Shown: piece by piece, positions 1 to 7,805 of the stretch
How positions within the stretch are numbered: position 1 is the stretch's first letter
Layout of the letters: every line of letters begins with the position of its first letter
Source: a virus
DNA: 41,032 nucleotides
Direction: 5' to 3' (one strand)
Virus record (IMG/VR): IMGVR_UViG_3300011115_000470
Span: 1-41,032 of that record
Position numbers and translations under genes: made by a program
The notes under the pieces: model-generated
Databases searched by the model: none
The model's input: only the letters and a program-made list of their open reading frames with translations
What the model was told of the DNA's origin: nothing

Positions 1-372
1 GAGTACACTGATACTACAGGCCGTCGTCTGGTCAGCAATCAGTGGGTGGCCAACACCGCCTACCAAACTGGCTCTCAAGTGACCTACTCCTACTCTGACC
101 CGAATATCGTGTACGACATTCAGGCCAACGGTAGCTTGGCGCAAACCTCAATCGGCGATCAAGCCAACTTTGCAAGCATTACTGCTGGTTCCACGACCAC
201 AGGCTTGTCACAGTGCATGATCTCTACGAGTCTTGCGGGTTCTGGTAATGTGGGCGATATGCGCATTATCGGTCTTTCTAACGGCGTTGATAACGCTTGG
301 GGCGATGCTTACACAGTAGTGCAAGTACAAGTCTCTCGCAGTCAATTCGTTGCAACCATTAACGCCATCTAA
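1..372 (+). CDS. Virion structural protein, C-terminal part (5' end outside window)
   Basis: The frame is open from base 1 (E-Y-T-D-T-T-G-R-R-L) to the stop at 370-372, so the true start lies upstream; the GTG at 46 is internal. About 123 residues are visible, rich in G, T, S and Q with no charged clusters, as in small beta-rich capsid or decoration proteins. It resembles a family often found just upstream of the major capsid gene in uncultured aquatic phages. It sits 11 bp before the capsid gene, with AAGGAG at 371-376 serving the next start. The role in the head is inferred from position and style; no catalytic motif is visible. Confidence 0.75.
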   Translation, partial: EYTDTTGRRLVSNQWVANTAYQTGSQVTYSYSDPNIVYDIQANGSLAQTSIGDQANFASITAGSTTTGLSQCMISTSLAGSGNVGDMRIIGLSNGVDNAWGDAYTVVQVQVSRSQFVATINAI

Positions 373-383
373 GGAGTCCAATC

Positions 384-1298
384 ATGGCAGCACCAATGCG
401 CAGTACGGACTTTAGAAGCATCGTTGAACCAATCATGAACGAGTGCTTCGATGGAGTCTATGATCAACGTACCGACGAATGGTCACGGGTTTTCCGTGAG
501 CAGGACGGTATCCCCCGCAACTACCACGAAGAACCAGTCCTTTATGGATTTGGAGCCGCACCTCAACTGCCTGACGGAACTCCTGTTTCGTACCAGCAGG
601 GTGGTGTTCTCTTCTTGCAGCGCTATGTGTACAACGTGTATGGCTTGGCCTTTGCGTTGACCAAAGTGTTGGTTGAAGACGGCGACCACATCCGTGTCGG
701 TCAGGTCTACGCTCGCCACTTGGCTCAGTCTCTCATCGAGACAAAAGAGACCTTGTGCGCAAACGTCTTGAACCGTGGCTTCAACTCCAGCTACCCCGGT
801 GGCGACGGCGTGTCTCTGATTAACACGGCTCACCCCATTGTTAACGGCACGTTCAGCAACCAGTTGACCACTGCGGCCAACCTGTCCCAGACTTCTCTGG
901 AACAGATGTTGATCCAGATCCGTCAAGCTGTGGACAACAACGGCAAGAAGATCCGCCTTGTGCCCCGCCAATTGGTGGTGGCCCCCGGCAACGTCTTCCA
1001 AGCCGAAGTTCTGTTGAAGAGCGTCTTGCGTTCTGGTACAGCAAACAACGACCTGAACCCTGTCAAGTCTATCGGCTTGCTGGACGAAGGCGCTGCTGTT
1101 ATCAGCCGCTTGACCAGCCCTACGGCGTTTTTTGTTCAGACCGACGCCCCAGAAGGCATGAAGCTCATGATGCGTCGCAAGCTCGAGAAAACCATGGAAG
1201 GTGATTTCGAGACTGACTCTATGCGCTACAAGGCCACCGAGCGTTACATCCCCGGGTTCACCGACCCGCGTGCAATGTACGGCACGCCCGGCATGTAA
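384..1298 (+). CDS. Major capsid protein
   Basis: 304 residues, ATG preceded by an AAGGAG site. The protein would form the icosahedral shell. It resembles Mu gpT/HK97-fold-like capsid subunits: an acidic N-terminal arm, a central region with the NTAHPIVNGTFSNQ motif (about residues 150-163) typical of gpT-like heads, then KIRLVPRQLVVAP and a C-terminal domain ending P-G-F-T-D-P-R. It lies between a small head protein and a strong terminator, as expected for a highly expressed capsid gene. No scaffold or protease is visible in the window; these may lie upstream. The family call is from motif recognition, so the exact fold subfamily is less sure than the role. Confidence 0.85.
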   Translation: MAAPMRSTDFRSIVEPIMNECFDGVYDQRTDEWSRVFREQDGIPRNYHEEPVLYGFGAAPQLPDGTPVSYQQGGVLFLQRYVYNVYGLAFALTKVLVEDGDHIRVGQVYARHLAQSLIETKETLCANVLNRGFNSSYPGGDGVSLINTAHPIVNGTFSNQLTTAANLSQTSLEQMLIQIRQAVDNNGKKIRLVPRQLVVAPGNVFQAEVLLKSVLRSGTANNDLNPVKSIGLLDEGAAVISRLTSPTAFFVQTDAPEGMKLMMRRKLEKTMEGDFETDSMRYKATERYIPGFTDPRAMYGTPGM

Positions 1299-1306
1299 AG
1301 CCAAGT

Positions 1307-1338
1307 GGGGCGGGAGTAAAAAACCCGCCCCTTTTTTT
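1307..1338 (+). terminator. Rho-independent terminator after capsid gene
   Basis: GGGGCGGG (1307-1314) pairs perfectly with CCCGCCCC (1324-1331) around a nine-base loop and is followed by seven T (1332-1338). It would trim capsid transcripts from the downstream virion genes, leaving partial read-through. Confidence 0.9.
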
Positions 1339-1370
1339 AATGTTTGGTCAAACTTTTCAAGGAGCAGACC

Positions 1371-2348
1371 ATGCCTCAATTTTCAGATGATCTCTTTCTG
1401 GGTTCCGCCCTTACCGTTCAAGGTATGGACCAGTACCCTGCTGTTTCAACTTTCACTGGCTCAATTGCTACCACCACATTGACCGTCACCGCCTTGCTTT
1501 CTGGTGACCCAATTGCCGTGGGTATGTTTATTGACAGCTCAACGTCCCTTACCAATGGAACTTACATTACCGCTTTTGGTACGGGTTCTGGCGGCACAGG
1601 TACTTACACCGTAAGCGCCTCGCAAACCGTAGCAAGCGCCACCATCGTTGGCTCTGGTAATGCTTTGTTGGAAAACCCATCCCCAATGAGCGTAGGTGTT
1701 GGCCCTCTGGGTCGCATTTATGTTTGGGACGCCGTACCACAAGCCAAGCTGACGACCAACATTGTTGCCGCTGTCATCACAACTGCTACCACGCTCACGC
1801 TGGCCGCAGGTGCTGGTGTTACATCCGCCACGATTCAAGGCGGCGCAACAGGCTTGCAGCTTGACTGCCCTCGTGCAGTTTCCACAACCACAGGCGCTGG
1901 CTCCCCAACTTCTGTCAACATTACTGTCTCTGGCTACGACTACTACGGTCAGGCCATGAGCGAGGTGATTGCAACAGGAACAGTGGCATCAACGACTGTC
2001 AGTGGCAAAAAAGCCTTCTACCAAATTGCCAGCGTTACTTCTTCTGGCGCAAGCGTGGTGACCGTCGCGGTGGGTACAACCGACATCTTGGGTGCGCCAC
2101 TGCGCATCACTGATGCTGGGTACGTTACTCGCGCAGGCTGGAACAACACCCTAGCCGAAGATGCGGGCACTTTTGCCGCCGCCGCTACCTTGACGGCCAC
2201 TACCACAACTGGTGATGTGCGGGGCACTTATCTGCCCTCCTCGGCCTGTGACGGTATCAAACGTCTCGTGATGGGAATCGCCCTGCCTGCAATTGCAGTA
2301 GGCCCAAATGCAACCCGTGTTGGCGCTCTCGGCGTCACACAAGCATAA
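1371..2348 (+). CDS. Virion structural protein with inserted GTGTYTVS cassette
   Basis: 325 residues from ATG 1371, which has a good AAGGAG site at 1360-1364; a TTG at 1344 in the same frame is too far upstream. The protein is almost all beta-type sequence rich in T, A, G and V. Residues about 27-94 form a self-contained cassette ([16 protein letters not shown] ... [16 protein letters not shown]) of a type seen in many phage virion proteins; the flanking part ([20 protein letters not shown] ...) looks like the ancestral protein. It follows the capsid gene, so a head-decoration or outer head role is likely, but this is inference. No signal peptide or membrane segment. Confidence 0.75.
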   Translation: MPQFSDDLFLGSALTVQGMDQYPAVSTFTGSIATTTLTVTALLSGDPIAVGMFIDSSTSLTNGTYITAFGTGSGGTGTYTVSASQTVASATIVGSGNALLENPSPMSVGVGPLGRIYVWDAVPQAKLTTNIVAAVITTATTLTLAAGAGVTSATIQGGATGLQLDCPRAVSTTTGAGSPTSVNITVSGYDYYGQAMSEVIATGTVASTTVSGKKAFYQIASVTSSGASVVTVAVGTTDILGAPLRITDAGYVTRAGWNNTLAEDAGTFAAAATLTATTTTGDVRGTYLPSSACDGIKRLVMGIALPAIAVGPNATRVGALGVTQA

Positions 2349-2358
2349 GGAGAACGAC

Positions 2359-3408
2359 ATGGGTCAATTTAAACCAATGGTCAAAATGGAGACCACTGAG
2401 CCTTCAGTTGAACTGAAGCTCAAAAAAGGCGGCAAGGTGGCCAAGAAGGCTGATGGTGGCATGATGGGTTCGCCCATGAGCGCCGCTGGCCCTATGCCCC
2501 CTGCAATGCCTGCCAGTGGCGGTATGCCAATGGGTCGCTCGCCAATGAAGCCCTCGCTGGCCATGCGCCGTCGCGCCATGAAGGGCTTGCCCGCTGGTGC
2601 TGGCCCTGCTGGTCCAATTGGCGGTGCAGCTTCAATGCAGCCCTCAATGCCAGCCCCTATGGCCCCTCCTATGGCTCCTCCTGCCATGAAAAAAGGTGGC
2701 AAGGCCGACATGCCGCAAGACAAAGCCATGATCAAAAAGGCTTTTAAGCAGCACGACATGCAAGAGCATAAAGGCGGCAAGGGCACTTCACTCAAGCTCA
2801 AGCACGGTGGCAAGATGGCCACTGGCGGCGTGGTGAATGGCCAAGGCGGCTTTGCTACTGGCGGTGTCGTTAAGGGCCAAGGCGGCTACGCTACTGGCGG
2901 CGTTGCCAAATCAAACGGCGGCGGCTACAAAGCAGGCGGCAAGGCCATGATGGGTGGCGGCATGGCTGGTGACGGCATGATGGATGATGGAATGATGGGT
3001 GGTGCCGCTTACAAAAAAGGTGGTGCCCCAAAAAAAGCCTACGCGGCGGGCGGGACTGTTAACTCAGGCCGTCCCGTCGCGATGCCCCAAGGCAACAAAA
3101 AGCCATCACAGCCCGTGAGTACCAATCTTGTTGCAGGCACCTTTAAAAAGGGCGGCACGGTCAAGATGAATCATGGCGGCGATTCCGCTGACAAGGGGGA
3201 AGATATGTCCAAAGGTGCTTATGACAAAGCGCCAAAGTACAGTCGTGACCTTGAGGATGCATTAAACCCTCTTGACATGGTGAAGGAACTGGCCGGTAAA
3301 GCTAGGGACTACTTCATGCCCAAGAAGACTGCTGACAGTGTGACCAAGACCAAAGAGTCTGTAACGGTTACGCCAGCAGGCAAAAGGCGCGGTGGCGTTG
3401 CTTGTTGA
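2359..3408 (+). CDS. Lys/Gly/Met-rich repeat protein of virion cluster
   Basis: 349 residues starting at ATG 2359, with AAGGAG at 2347-2352. It is strikingly low in complexity: a Pro/Met-rich segment (PMPPAMPASGGMPMG), then about ten KKGGK/ATGGVV/AAGGTV units roughly 10-20 residues apart, and a more ordinary charged C-terminus (residues about 295-349). The protein is very basic. Such proteins recur next to capsid genes in uncultured phages without an assigned function. Possibilities are DNA binding inside the head or a flexible surface protein; neither is shown. Similar AGGG/KAGG motifs appear at the C-terminus of the 1860-residue protein at 18395-23977. Confidence 0.75.
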   Translation: MGQFKPMVKMETTEPSVELKLKKGGKVAKKADGGMMGSPMSAAGPMPPAMPASGGMPMGRSPMKPSLAMRRRAMKGLPAGAGPAGPIGGAASMQPSMPAPMAPPMAPPAMKKGGKADMPQDKAMIKKAFKQHDMQEHKGGKGTSLKLKHGGKMATGGVVNGQGGFATGGVVKGQGGYATGGVAKSNGGGYKAGGKAMMGGGMAGDGMMDDGMMGGAAYKKGGAPKKAYAAGGTVNSGRPVAMPQGNKKPSQPVSTNLVAGTFKKGGTVKMNHGGDSADKGEDMSKGAYDKAPKYSRDLEDALNPLDMVKELAGKARDYFMPKKTADSVTKTKESVTVTPAGKRRGGVAC

Positions 3409-3413
3409 AAACG

Positions 3414-3435
3414 AGTGGGGGCTTCGGCCCCCGCT
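3414..3435 (+). terminator. UUCG-loop hairpin, possible weak terminator
   Basis: AGTGGGGGC and GCCCCCGCT form a nine-pair stem (one G-T pair) around a TTCG tetraloop just after the stop of the repeat protein. Only TTCT follows, so it may stabilise or cut mRNA ends rather than terminate fully. Confidence 0.5.
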
Positions 3436-3454
3436 TCTAATTGGAGAGAACTGA

Positions 3455-3874
3455 ATGACTATTACGGCTACATCCCAAACATTGTTTGATGGCGAAAGAG
3501 TCGCCATTATGAAGTTTTACGCAACCATGAGCACGACGGAAAATGAGTCTGCCGTTGCAAAAGTTACCCCATCGGCGCTTACCGCTTCAGCGGCAGGCGG
3601 TGCTTGTGATGCCGTGACTATTTTGAAATGCACGGCAATGACGCATGGCTTGGAAGTCCAAATGAATTGGAAGGCAAGCACACCAGTAGTCATTGAAATA
3701 ATCCCACCCAATACAAATTACACGCAAGATTACTCAAGTTTTGGTGGTTTGTGGAACAACGCCGGGACTGGCAAAGACGGTGTGATTACTTTTACGACTC
3801 TTGATGGCTCTGCTGGTGATGCCTACACGGTCATTCTTGAAATGCAAAAGCACTACGTTAATCCATTGGGTTAA
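3455..3874 (+). CDS. Small virion-cluster protein
   Basis: 139 residues, ATG preceded by GGAGAGAACTGA. Sequence is mostly beta-type, with T-rich N-terminus, a middle A-A-G-G-A-C segment, and a C-terminal D-G-S-A-G-D-A-Y-T-V-I-L motif. No catalytic signature, membrane segment or signal peptide is seen. It lies between the Lys/Gly-rich protein and two small basic proteins in the head-to-tail region and probably is a virion component. I do not recognise a characterised family. Confidence 0.65.
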   Translation: MTITATSQTLFDGERVAIMKFYATMSTTENESAVAKVTPSALTASAAGGACDAVTILKCTAMTHGLEVQMNWKASTPVVIEIIPPNTNYTQDYSSFGGLWNNAGTGKDGVITFTTLDGSAGDAYTVILEMQKHYVNPLG

Positions 3875-3876
3875 TC

Positions 3877-4155
3877 ATGCCAAGCAAATCACCTGCTCAA
3901 CACAATTTGATGGAGGCGGTAGCGCACAACCCTGCGTTCGCTAAGAAGACTGGCATCCCAACAAAAGTCGGCAAAGAATTTGCCAAGGCTGATGAAGGGA
4001 AGAAATTTAAAGGAGGCGGACTCTATGACAACATTAATGCAAAACGTCAAAGAATCTCTGAAGGCTCTGGCGAAAAGATGCGGCGAGTGGGCAGCAAAAG
4101 TGCGCCAACGGCTGGTGACTTTAAGCAGTCAGCAAAAACCGCCAAAGTAAAATGA
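3877..4155 (+). CDS. Small basic phage protein (SPAQHNLM family)
   Basis: 92 residues, starting two bases after the previous stop. The N-terminus M-P-S-K-S-P-A-Q-H-N-L-M resembles short DUF3008-like phage proteins, and the C-terminal half (NINAKRQRISEGSGEKMRR ... PTAGDFKQSAKTAK) is very basic and recurs in aquatic phages. It overlaps the next gene by an ATGA, so the two are translationally coupled. Its function is unknown; a nucleic-acid-binding or packaged protein would fit the charge and place, but nothing proves it. Confidence 0.7.
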   Translation: MPSKSPAQHNLMEAVAHNPAFAKKTGIPTKVGKEFAKADEGKKFKGGGLYDNINAKRQRISEGSGEKMRRVGSKSAPTAGDFKQSAKTAKVK

Positions 4156-4406
4156 CCAAAAAAAAAGTCAATCTTGCGGTCGGTCGCGGTGAAAAATTGT
4201 CCGTTGCCAGAGGCGCTGGGCTTACCCAAAAGGGTCGCGACAAGTACAATCGAGAGACTGGTTCACACCTAAAAGCGCCCCAGCCCAAAGGAGGTCCACG
4301 CAAGGACTCTTTCTGCGCTCGGATGTCTGGTGTGGTTGAGCACTCAAAAGGTGACGCACCACGCGCAAAAGCATCGCTAAAGCGGTGGGACTGTCCCGGC
4401 TGGTAA
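4152..4406 (+). CDS. DUF6321 domain protein
   Basis: 84 residues, coupled to the upstream gene by ATGA. It shows the DUF6321 pattern known from phages: GLTQKGRDKYNRETGSHLKA, then an RKDSFCARMSG core with a single Cys, and a C-terminal L-K-R-W-D-C. The protein is strongly basic. No biochemical role is established for the family. The pairing with the preceding small basic protein is common in such phages and suggests that the two act together. Confidence 0.8.
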   Translation: MTKKKVNLAVGRGEKLSVARGAGLTQKGRDKYNRETGSHLKAPQPKGGPRKDSFCARMSGVVEHSKGDAPRAKASLKRWDCPGW

Positions 4407-4419
4407 GAGGAAAACAACG

Positions 4420-5481
4420 ATGGCATATTCTGGCACTACAGGTACGACCGTTGTAACGGTCCAGACGCTGATTGACCACGGTGCTCGTCGCTGTGGCAAG
4501 CTGGCCGAAGAGCTGACCTCCGAGCAGGTTTTGAGCGCCCGCGAGTCGCTTTTCTTCCTGCTGTCCAACTTGATCAACATCGGCATCCAGTATTGGGCGA
4601 TCAGCAAGAAGGTCTACGGCTTCACGCCTGACAAAGCAACGTACCTGCTCCCTTTGGGCGGCAATGACGTGCTGAACGCCCTGTACCGCTACATGAACCG
4701 TCCTGACGGCTCCTACACGTCCTCTGCTGGTGGAACGGTTGGAAACGTCTATGACGGCGACGTGGACACAGTCTGCACCCAGACCTCGGCCAACGGCAAC
4801 ATCGCTGTCAACTTTGGCCCGTCCAACCCTATTTTTATCGGCTCCATTGGGTTCTTGCCTGCCTCCAGTGGCACTAAATCGTTCATCCTTGAATACTCGC
4901 TTGACAACGTAACTTGGGCAACCTTGGTTGATCTTGGGGCTATCACGGTGGTTGATAACGAGTGGATCTGGACCGACATAGCCAACGGCCAAACCGTGTC
5001 GTACTACCGCATCCGGGCCTACAGTGGAACCACCCTGAGCCTGCGCGAGTTGTATTTTGGTAACAACAGCACAGAGATCACCATGTCGCGCCTGAACCGG
5101 GACGACTACACCAACCTGCCCAACAAGAACTTCACCGCCAACCAGCCCTTTCAGTTTTGGTTCAATCGGACCATTCCTCAGAGTGAGATCGTGCTTTGGC
5201 CAACACCTCAGAATGCTTTCTATCAGATGACCATCTGGTACTCGCGCCAGATCATGGACGTGGGCGACCTGTACGGCGAGCTGGAGGTGCCACAGCGCTG
5301 GTACGAGGCCGTGGTGATGATGCTAGCTCACCGGATGAGCCTTGAGCTGCCCGGCGTGGACATGGCCCGCGTGCAGTACCTTGAGGGTCAGGCCGAAAAG
5401 TACCTTGGCATTGCCGAGGAAGAAGAACGCGACAAGTCGCCAATCTACTTCGCTCCAAATATTTCGTGCTACACAAGGTGA
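4420..5481 (+). CDS. Head-tail adaptor-like protein with inserted F5/8C (discoidin-like) domain
   Basis: 353 residues, ATG after AAGAGGAAAACAACG. Residues 12-90 are helical (LIDHGARRCGKLAEEL, ESLFFLLSNL) and residues 217-353 carry the strand-rich and helical C-terminal part (QPFQFWFNRTIPQSEIVLWP; PQRWYEAVVMMLAHRM) seen in phage adaptor/tail-completion proteins. Between them, residues about 92-216 look like a galactose-binding-like F5/8 type C domain (VYDGDVDTVC, FILEYSLDNVTWATL, YYRIRAYSGTTLSLRELYF). The adaptor would join the portal to the tail; the inserted domain could face outward and bind glycans. The adaptor role is inferred, the domain insertion is seen in the sequence. A second adaptor-type gene lies at 12624. 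Confidence 0.75.
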   Translation: MAYSGTTGTTVVTVQTLIDHGARRCGKLAEELTSEQVLSARESLFFLLSNLINIGIQYWAISKKVYGFTPDKATYLLPLGGNDVLNALYRYMNRPDGSYTSSAGGTVGNVYDGDVDTVCTQTSANGNIAVNFGPSNPIFIGSIGFLPASSGTKSFILEYSLDNVTWATLVDLGAITVVDNEWIWTDIANGQTVSYYRIRAYSGTTLSLRELYFGNNSTEITMSRLNRDDYTNLPNKNFTANQPFQFWFNRTIPQSEIVLWPTPQNAFYQMTIWYSRQIMDVGDLYGELEVPQRWYEAVVMMLAHRMSLELPGVDMARVQYLEGQAEKYLGIAEEEERDKSPIYFAPNISCYTR

Positions 5482-5484
5482 CCG

Positions 5485-5847
5485 ATGGCCATCTTTCTGG
5501 ACACCCTCGGATACTCTGACATTGCAATTGCAATATGCGACCGCTGCAAGATGAAGCGCCCGCACGCCGTGATGCGCAACGACCCCAACTTCCCGGGTCT
5601 CAGGGTATGCAATGAGGGCTGCGCAGATCAGCTTGACCCCTACCGCCTGCCGGCTCGCAAAACCGAAAGAATAACAATTCGGTTCCCGCGCCCTGACCTC
5701 CCATTGAACGCGGGCGACAACTATTTGGTCACGGGCGGCGAGACCAGCGTGTTCCAAATCTCCACTGAGGGTAATACCCAGACTCCAACATCTACCGGGA
5801 ACAGGGACACTATTGCACCAAACCCGCCAGACAACACGAGCACATAA
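5485..5847 (+). CDS. Small zinc-ribbon-like virion-cluster protein
   Basis: 120 residues, ATG three bases after the previous stop. An N-terminal C-D-R-C-K (Cys at about 19 and 22) and V-C-N-E-G-C (about 43 and 47) make a possible four-cysteine zinc site. They are followed by a D-P-Y-R-L-P-A-R-K motif, conserved in related phage proteins, and a Pro/Thr-rich tail. It overlaps the fibre gene by one base (TAATG). It lies directly between an adaptor and a tail fibre, so a structural or assembly role is likely; no enzyme motif is seen. Confidence 0.7.
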   Translation: MAIFLDTLGYSDIAIAICDRCKMKRPHAVMRNDPNFPGLRVCNEGCADQLDPYRLPARKTERITIRFPRPDLPLNAGDNYLVTGGETSVFQISTEGNTQTPTSTGNRDTIAPNPPDNTST

Positions 5848-7796
5848 TGTCCGCACAAGTCACCATCCTCCAGCTTCCATCGGCCGGGGCCATTACGGGC
5901 ACCGAAGCGGTCCCAATCGTCCAAAATGGCGTGACGGTGCAAACGACCACCGCTGCGATCTCCGCCTCGCCGTCGCAGACCTACAGCTACCTGACCGTCA
6001 GCCAGACGCCCCAGTTGGCCAACAGTCGCTACGTTGGCGCTACCAACGGCCTGTCGATTACCGACGGCGGTGCGCAGGGCCTGTTCAATATAACGACCAC
6101 AGGCGCTCTTTTGTCGCTGGTGAACTCCAGCACTGGGTTTCAGGTAAAAACGTCCTCTACGGTCCTTACAAGCCGTTCTATTGCTGTTTCCGGGGCTGGC
6201 CTGTCCATCGCCGACGGGAGCGGCGTGTCTGGAGACCCCACCGTCTCTTTGAGCGGTCAGGTGCTAAATTTTGCCAACGCCAGTTTCAACGGTCTTGTGG
6301 TTCTTTCAACCGGCGGAGCAATAACTTCGGCCACGATTACGGGCACCGCAAACCAGATAGACGTGGCTAACGGCACCGGGGTAAGTGGCAACCCCACGGT
6401 GTCAATTTCAAACAACCCGGTAGTTCCCGGCACGGGCGGCATGATTCTGCCGGTCGGAACAACAGGTCAGCGCGGAACATCAAGCAACGGCAATCTGCGG
6501 TACAACACCACAACGGCTACGTTTGAAGGTTACGCCAACGGCGCATGGGGTTCAATTGTCAGCGGAGCAGGCGTCAGTTCCATCTCTTTTGGTTCAACTG
6601 GACTTACGCCGGCCACGTCAACCACCGGCATTGTTACCGTGGCAGGAACCTTGGCGGTAACCAGCGGAGGCACTGGGGTTGTAACAAGCACGGGAACGAC
6701 AAATGTCGTGCTGTCCAACAGCCCAACGCTGGTAACGCCAAATCTCGGAACTCCAAGTTTCTTGCTTGGAACAAACATCACGGGAACTGCCACAGCTTTT
6801 ACCGCAAGCAACGTCACAACCAATGCCAATCTGACGGGCGATGTCACATCGGTAGGAAATGCAACCACGCTTGCCACAGTCGCCTCGGCAGGTTCTACAG
6901 GCTCAAGTACGGCAATTCCTGTCATCACCATCAACGCCAAGGGCTTGACGACCAGCATCACCACGGCGGCAGTCATTGCGCCCGCAGGAACCCTGTCTGG
7001 TAGCACGCTGGCCTCTGGGGTTACAGCCTCATCGCTGACCAGCCTTGGCACGATTGCAAGCCTTGTGGTGACCGCAGGAACAATCTCAACAACCCCGTCA
7101 GCGGCCACAGACATTGCAAACAAGACCTATGTCGATACTGTTGCGCAGGGCTTGGATACCAAAGCTTCGGTGGTGGCTGGAACAACGGCAAACATTTCAT
7201 TAACCGGTGCCCAAACGATTGATGGCATCTCAATCGTTGCAACTGACCGGGTGCTGGTAAAAGATCAAACAGCGCCAGCAGAAAACGGGATTTATATTGC
7301 GTCTGCAACAGCATGGGCAAGAGCCGCAGACATGAACACTTGGGCGCAAGTCCCCGGCGCTTACGTCTTTATTGAAACAGGAACCACGCTTGCCGATACG
7401 GGTTGGGTCTGCACAAGCAACGCAGGTGGCACGCTAGGCACCACGGCCATCACTTGGGCACAATTCAGCGGCGCTGGCTCTGGCGTGAGTTCAATCACAT
7501 TTGGCAGTACAGGACTGACACCAGCAACCACGACGACTGGCGCGGTGACTGTTGCTGGAACTCTAGCCATCGCCAACGGCGGGACAGGGGCAGTAAACGT
7601 CACTGATGCAAGGACAAACCTAGTTGCTGCAAAGTCAGGCACTAACAGTGACATCACAGAGCTGTACGCGCTGAACGGAACGTCTGGTGGTGTGGCTTAT
7701 CAAAACGTATCTAATCAATTGATAATGGGATCAGCGCTGACATTTGACGGCACGATGCTTTACGTCCCGGGTGGGATATCTGGCGGGACTTTCTAA
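5847..7796 (+). CDS. Tail fibre / appendage protein
   Basis: 649 residues, start overlapping the preceding stop as TAATG. It is a long beta-rich protein of short repeats (GLSIADGSGVSGDPTVSLSG; SITFGSTGLTPATTTTGAVT twice; GNGTGVSGNPTVSI-like units), typical of phage fibre shafts. Residues about 445-545 contain a distinct module (TDRVLVKDQTAPAENGIYIA) found in many tail fibres. The C-terminus ends G-G-I-S-G-G-T-F, like the protein at 13259-14755. It probably forms or attaches the receptor-binding apparatus. No chaperone or peptidase domain is visible. The receptor is unknown. Confidence 0.8.
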   Translation: MSAQVTILQLPSAGAITGTEAVPIVQNGVTVQTTTAAISASPSQTYSYLTVSQTPQLANSRYVGATNGLSITDGGAQGLFNITTTGALLSLVNSSTGFQVKTSSTVLTSRSIAVSGAGLSIADGSGVSGDPTVSLSGQVLNFANASFNGLVVLSTGGAITSATITGTANQIDVANGTGVSGNPTVSISNNPVVPGTGGMILPVGTTGQRGTSSNGNLRYNTTTATFEGYANGAWGSIVSGAGVSSISFGSTGLTPATSTTGIVTVAGTLAVTSGGTGVVTSTGTTNVVLSNSPTLVTPNLGTPSFLLGTNITGTATAFTASNVTTNANLTGDVTSVGNATTLATVASAGSTGSSTAIPVITINAKGLTTSITTAAVIAPAGTLSGSTLASGVTASSLTSLGTIASLVVTAGTISTTPSAATDIANKTYVDTVAQGLDTKASVVAGTTANISLTGAQTIDGISIVATDRVLVKDQTAPAENGIYIASATAWARAADMNTWAQVPGAYVFIETGTTLADTGWVCTSNAGGTLGTTAITWAQFSGAGSGVSSITFGSTGLTPATTTTGAVTVAGTLAIANGGTGAVNVTDARTNLVAAKSGTNSDITELYALNGTSGGVAYQNVSNQLIMGSALTFDGTMLYVPGGISGGTF

Positions 7797-7805
7797 GGAA
7801 AAATT

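Noticed and set aside
483-1379. Minus-strand open frame of about 298 codons opposite the capsid gene
   Set aside because: Opposes a clear capsid gene; its product is His/Val-rich with no recognisable domain, as expected of antisense frames in GC-rich genes.
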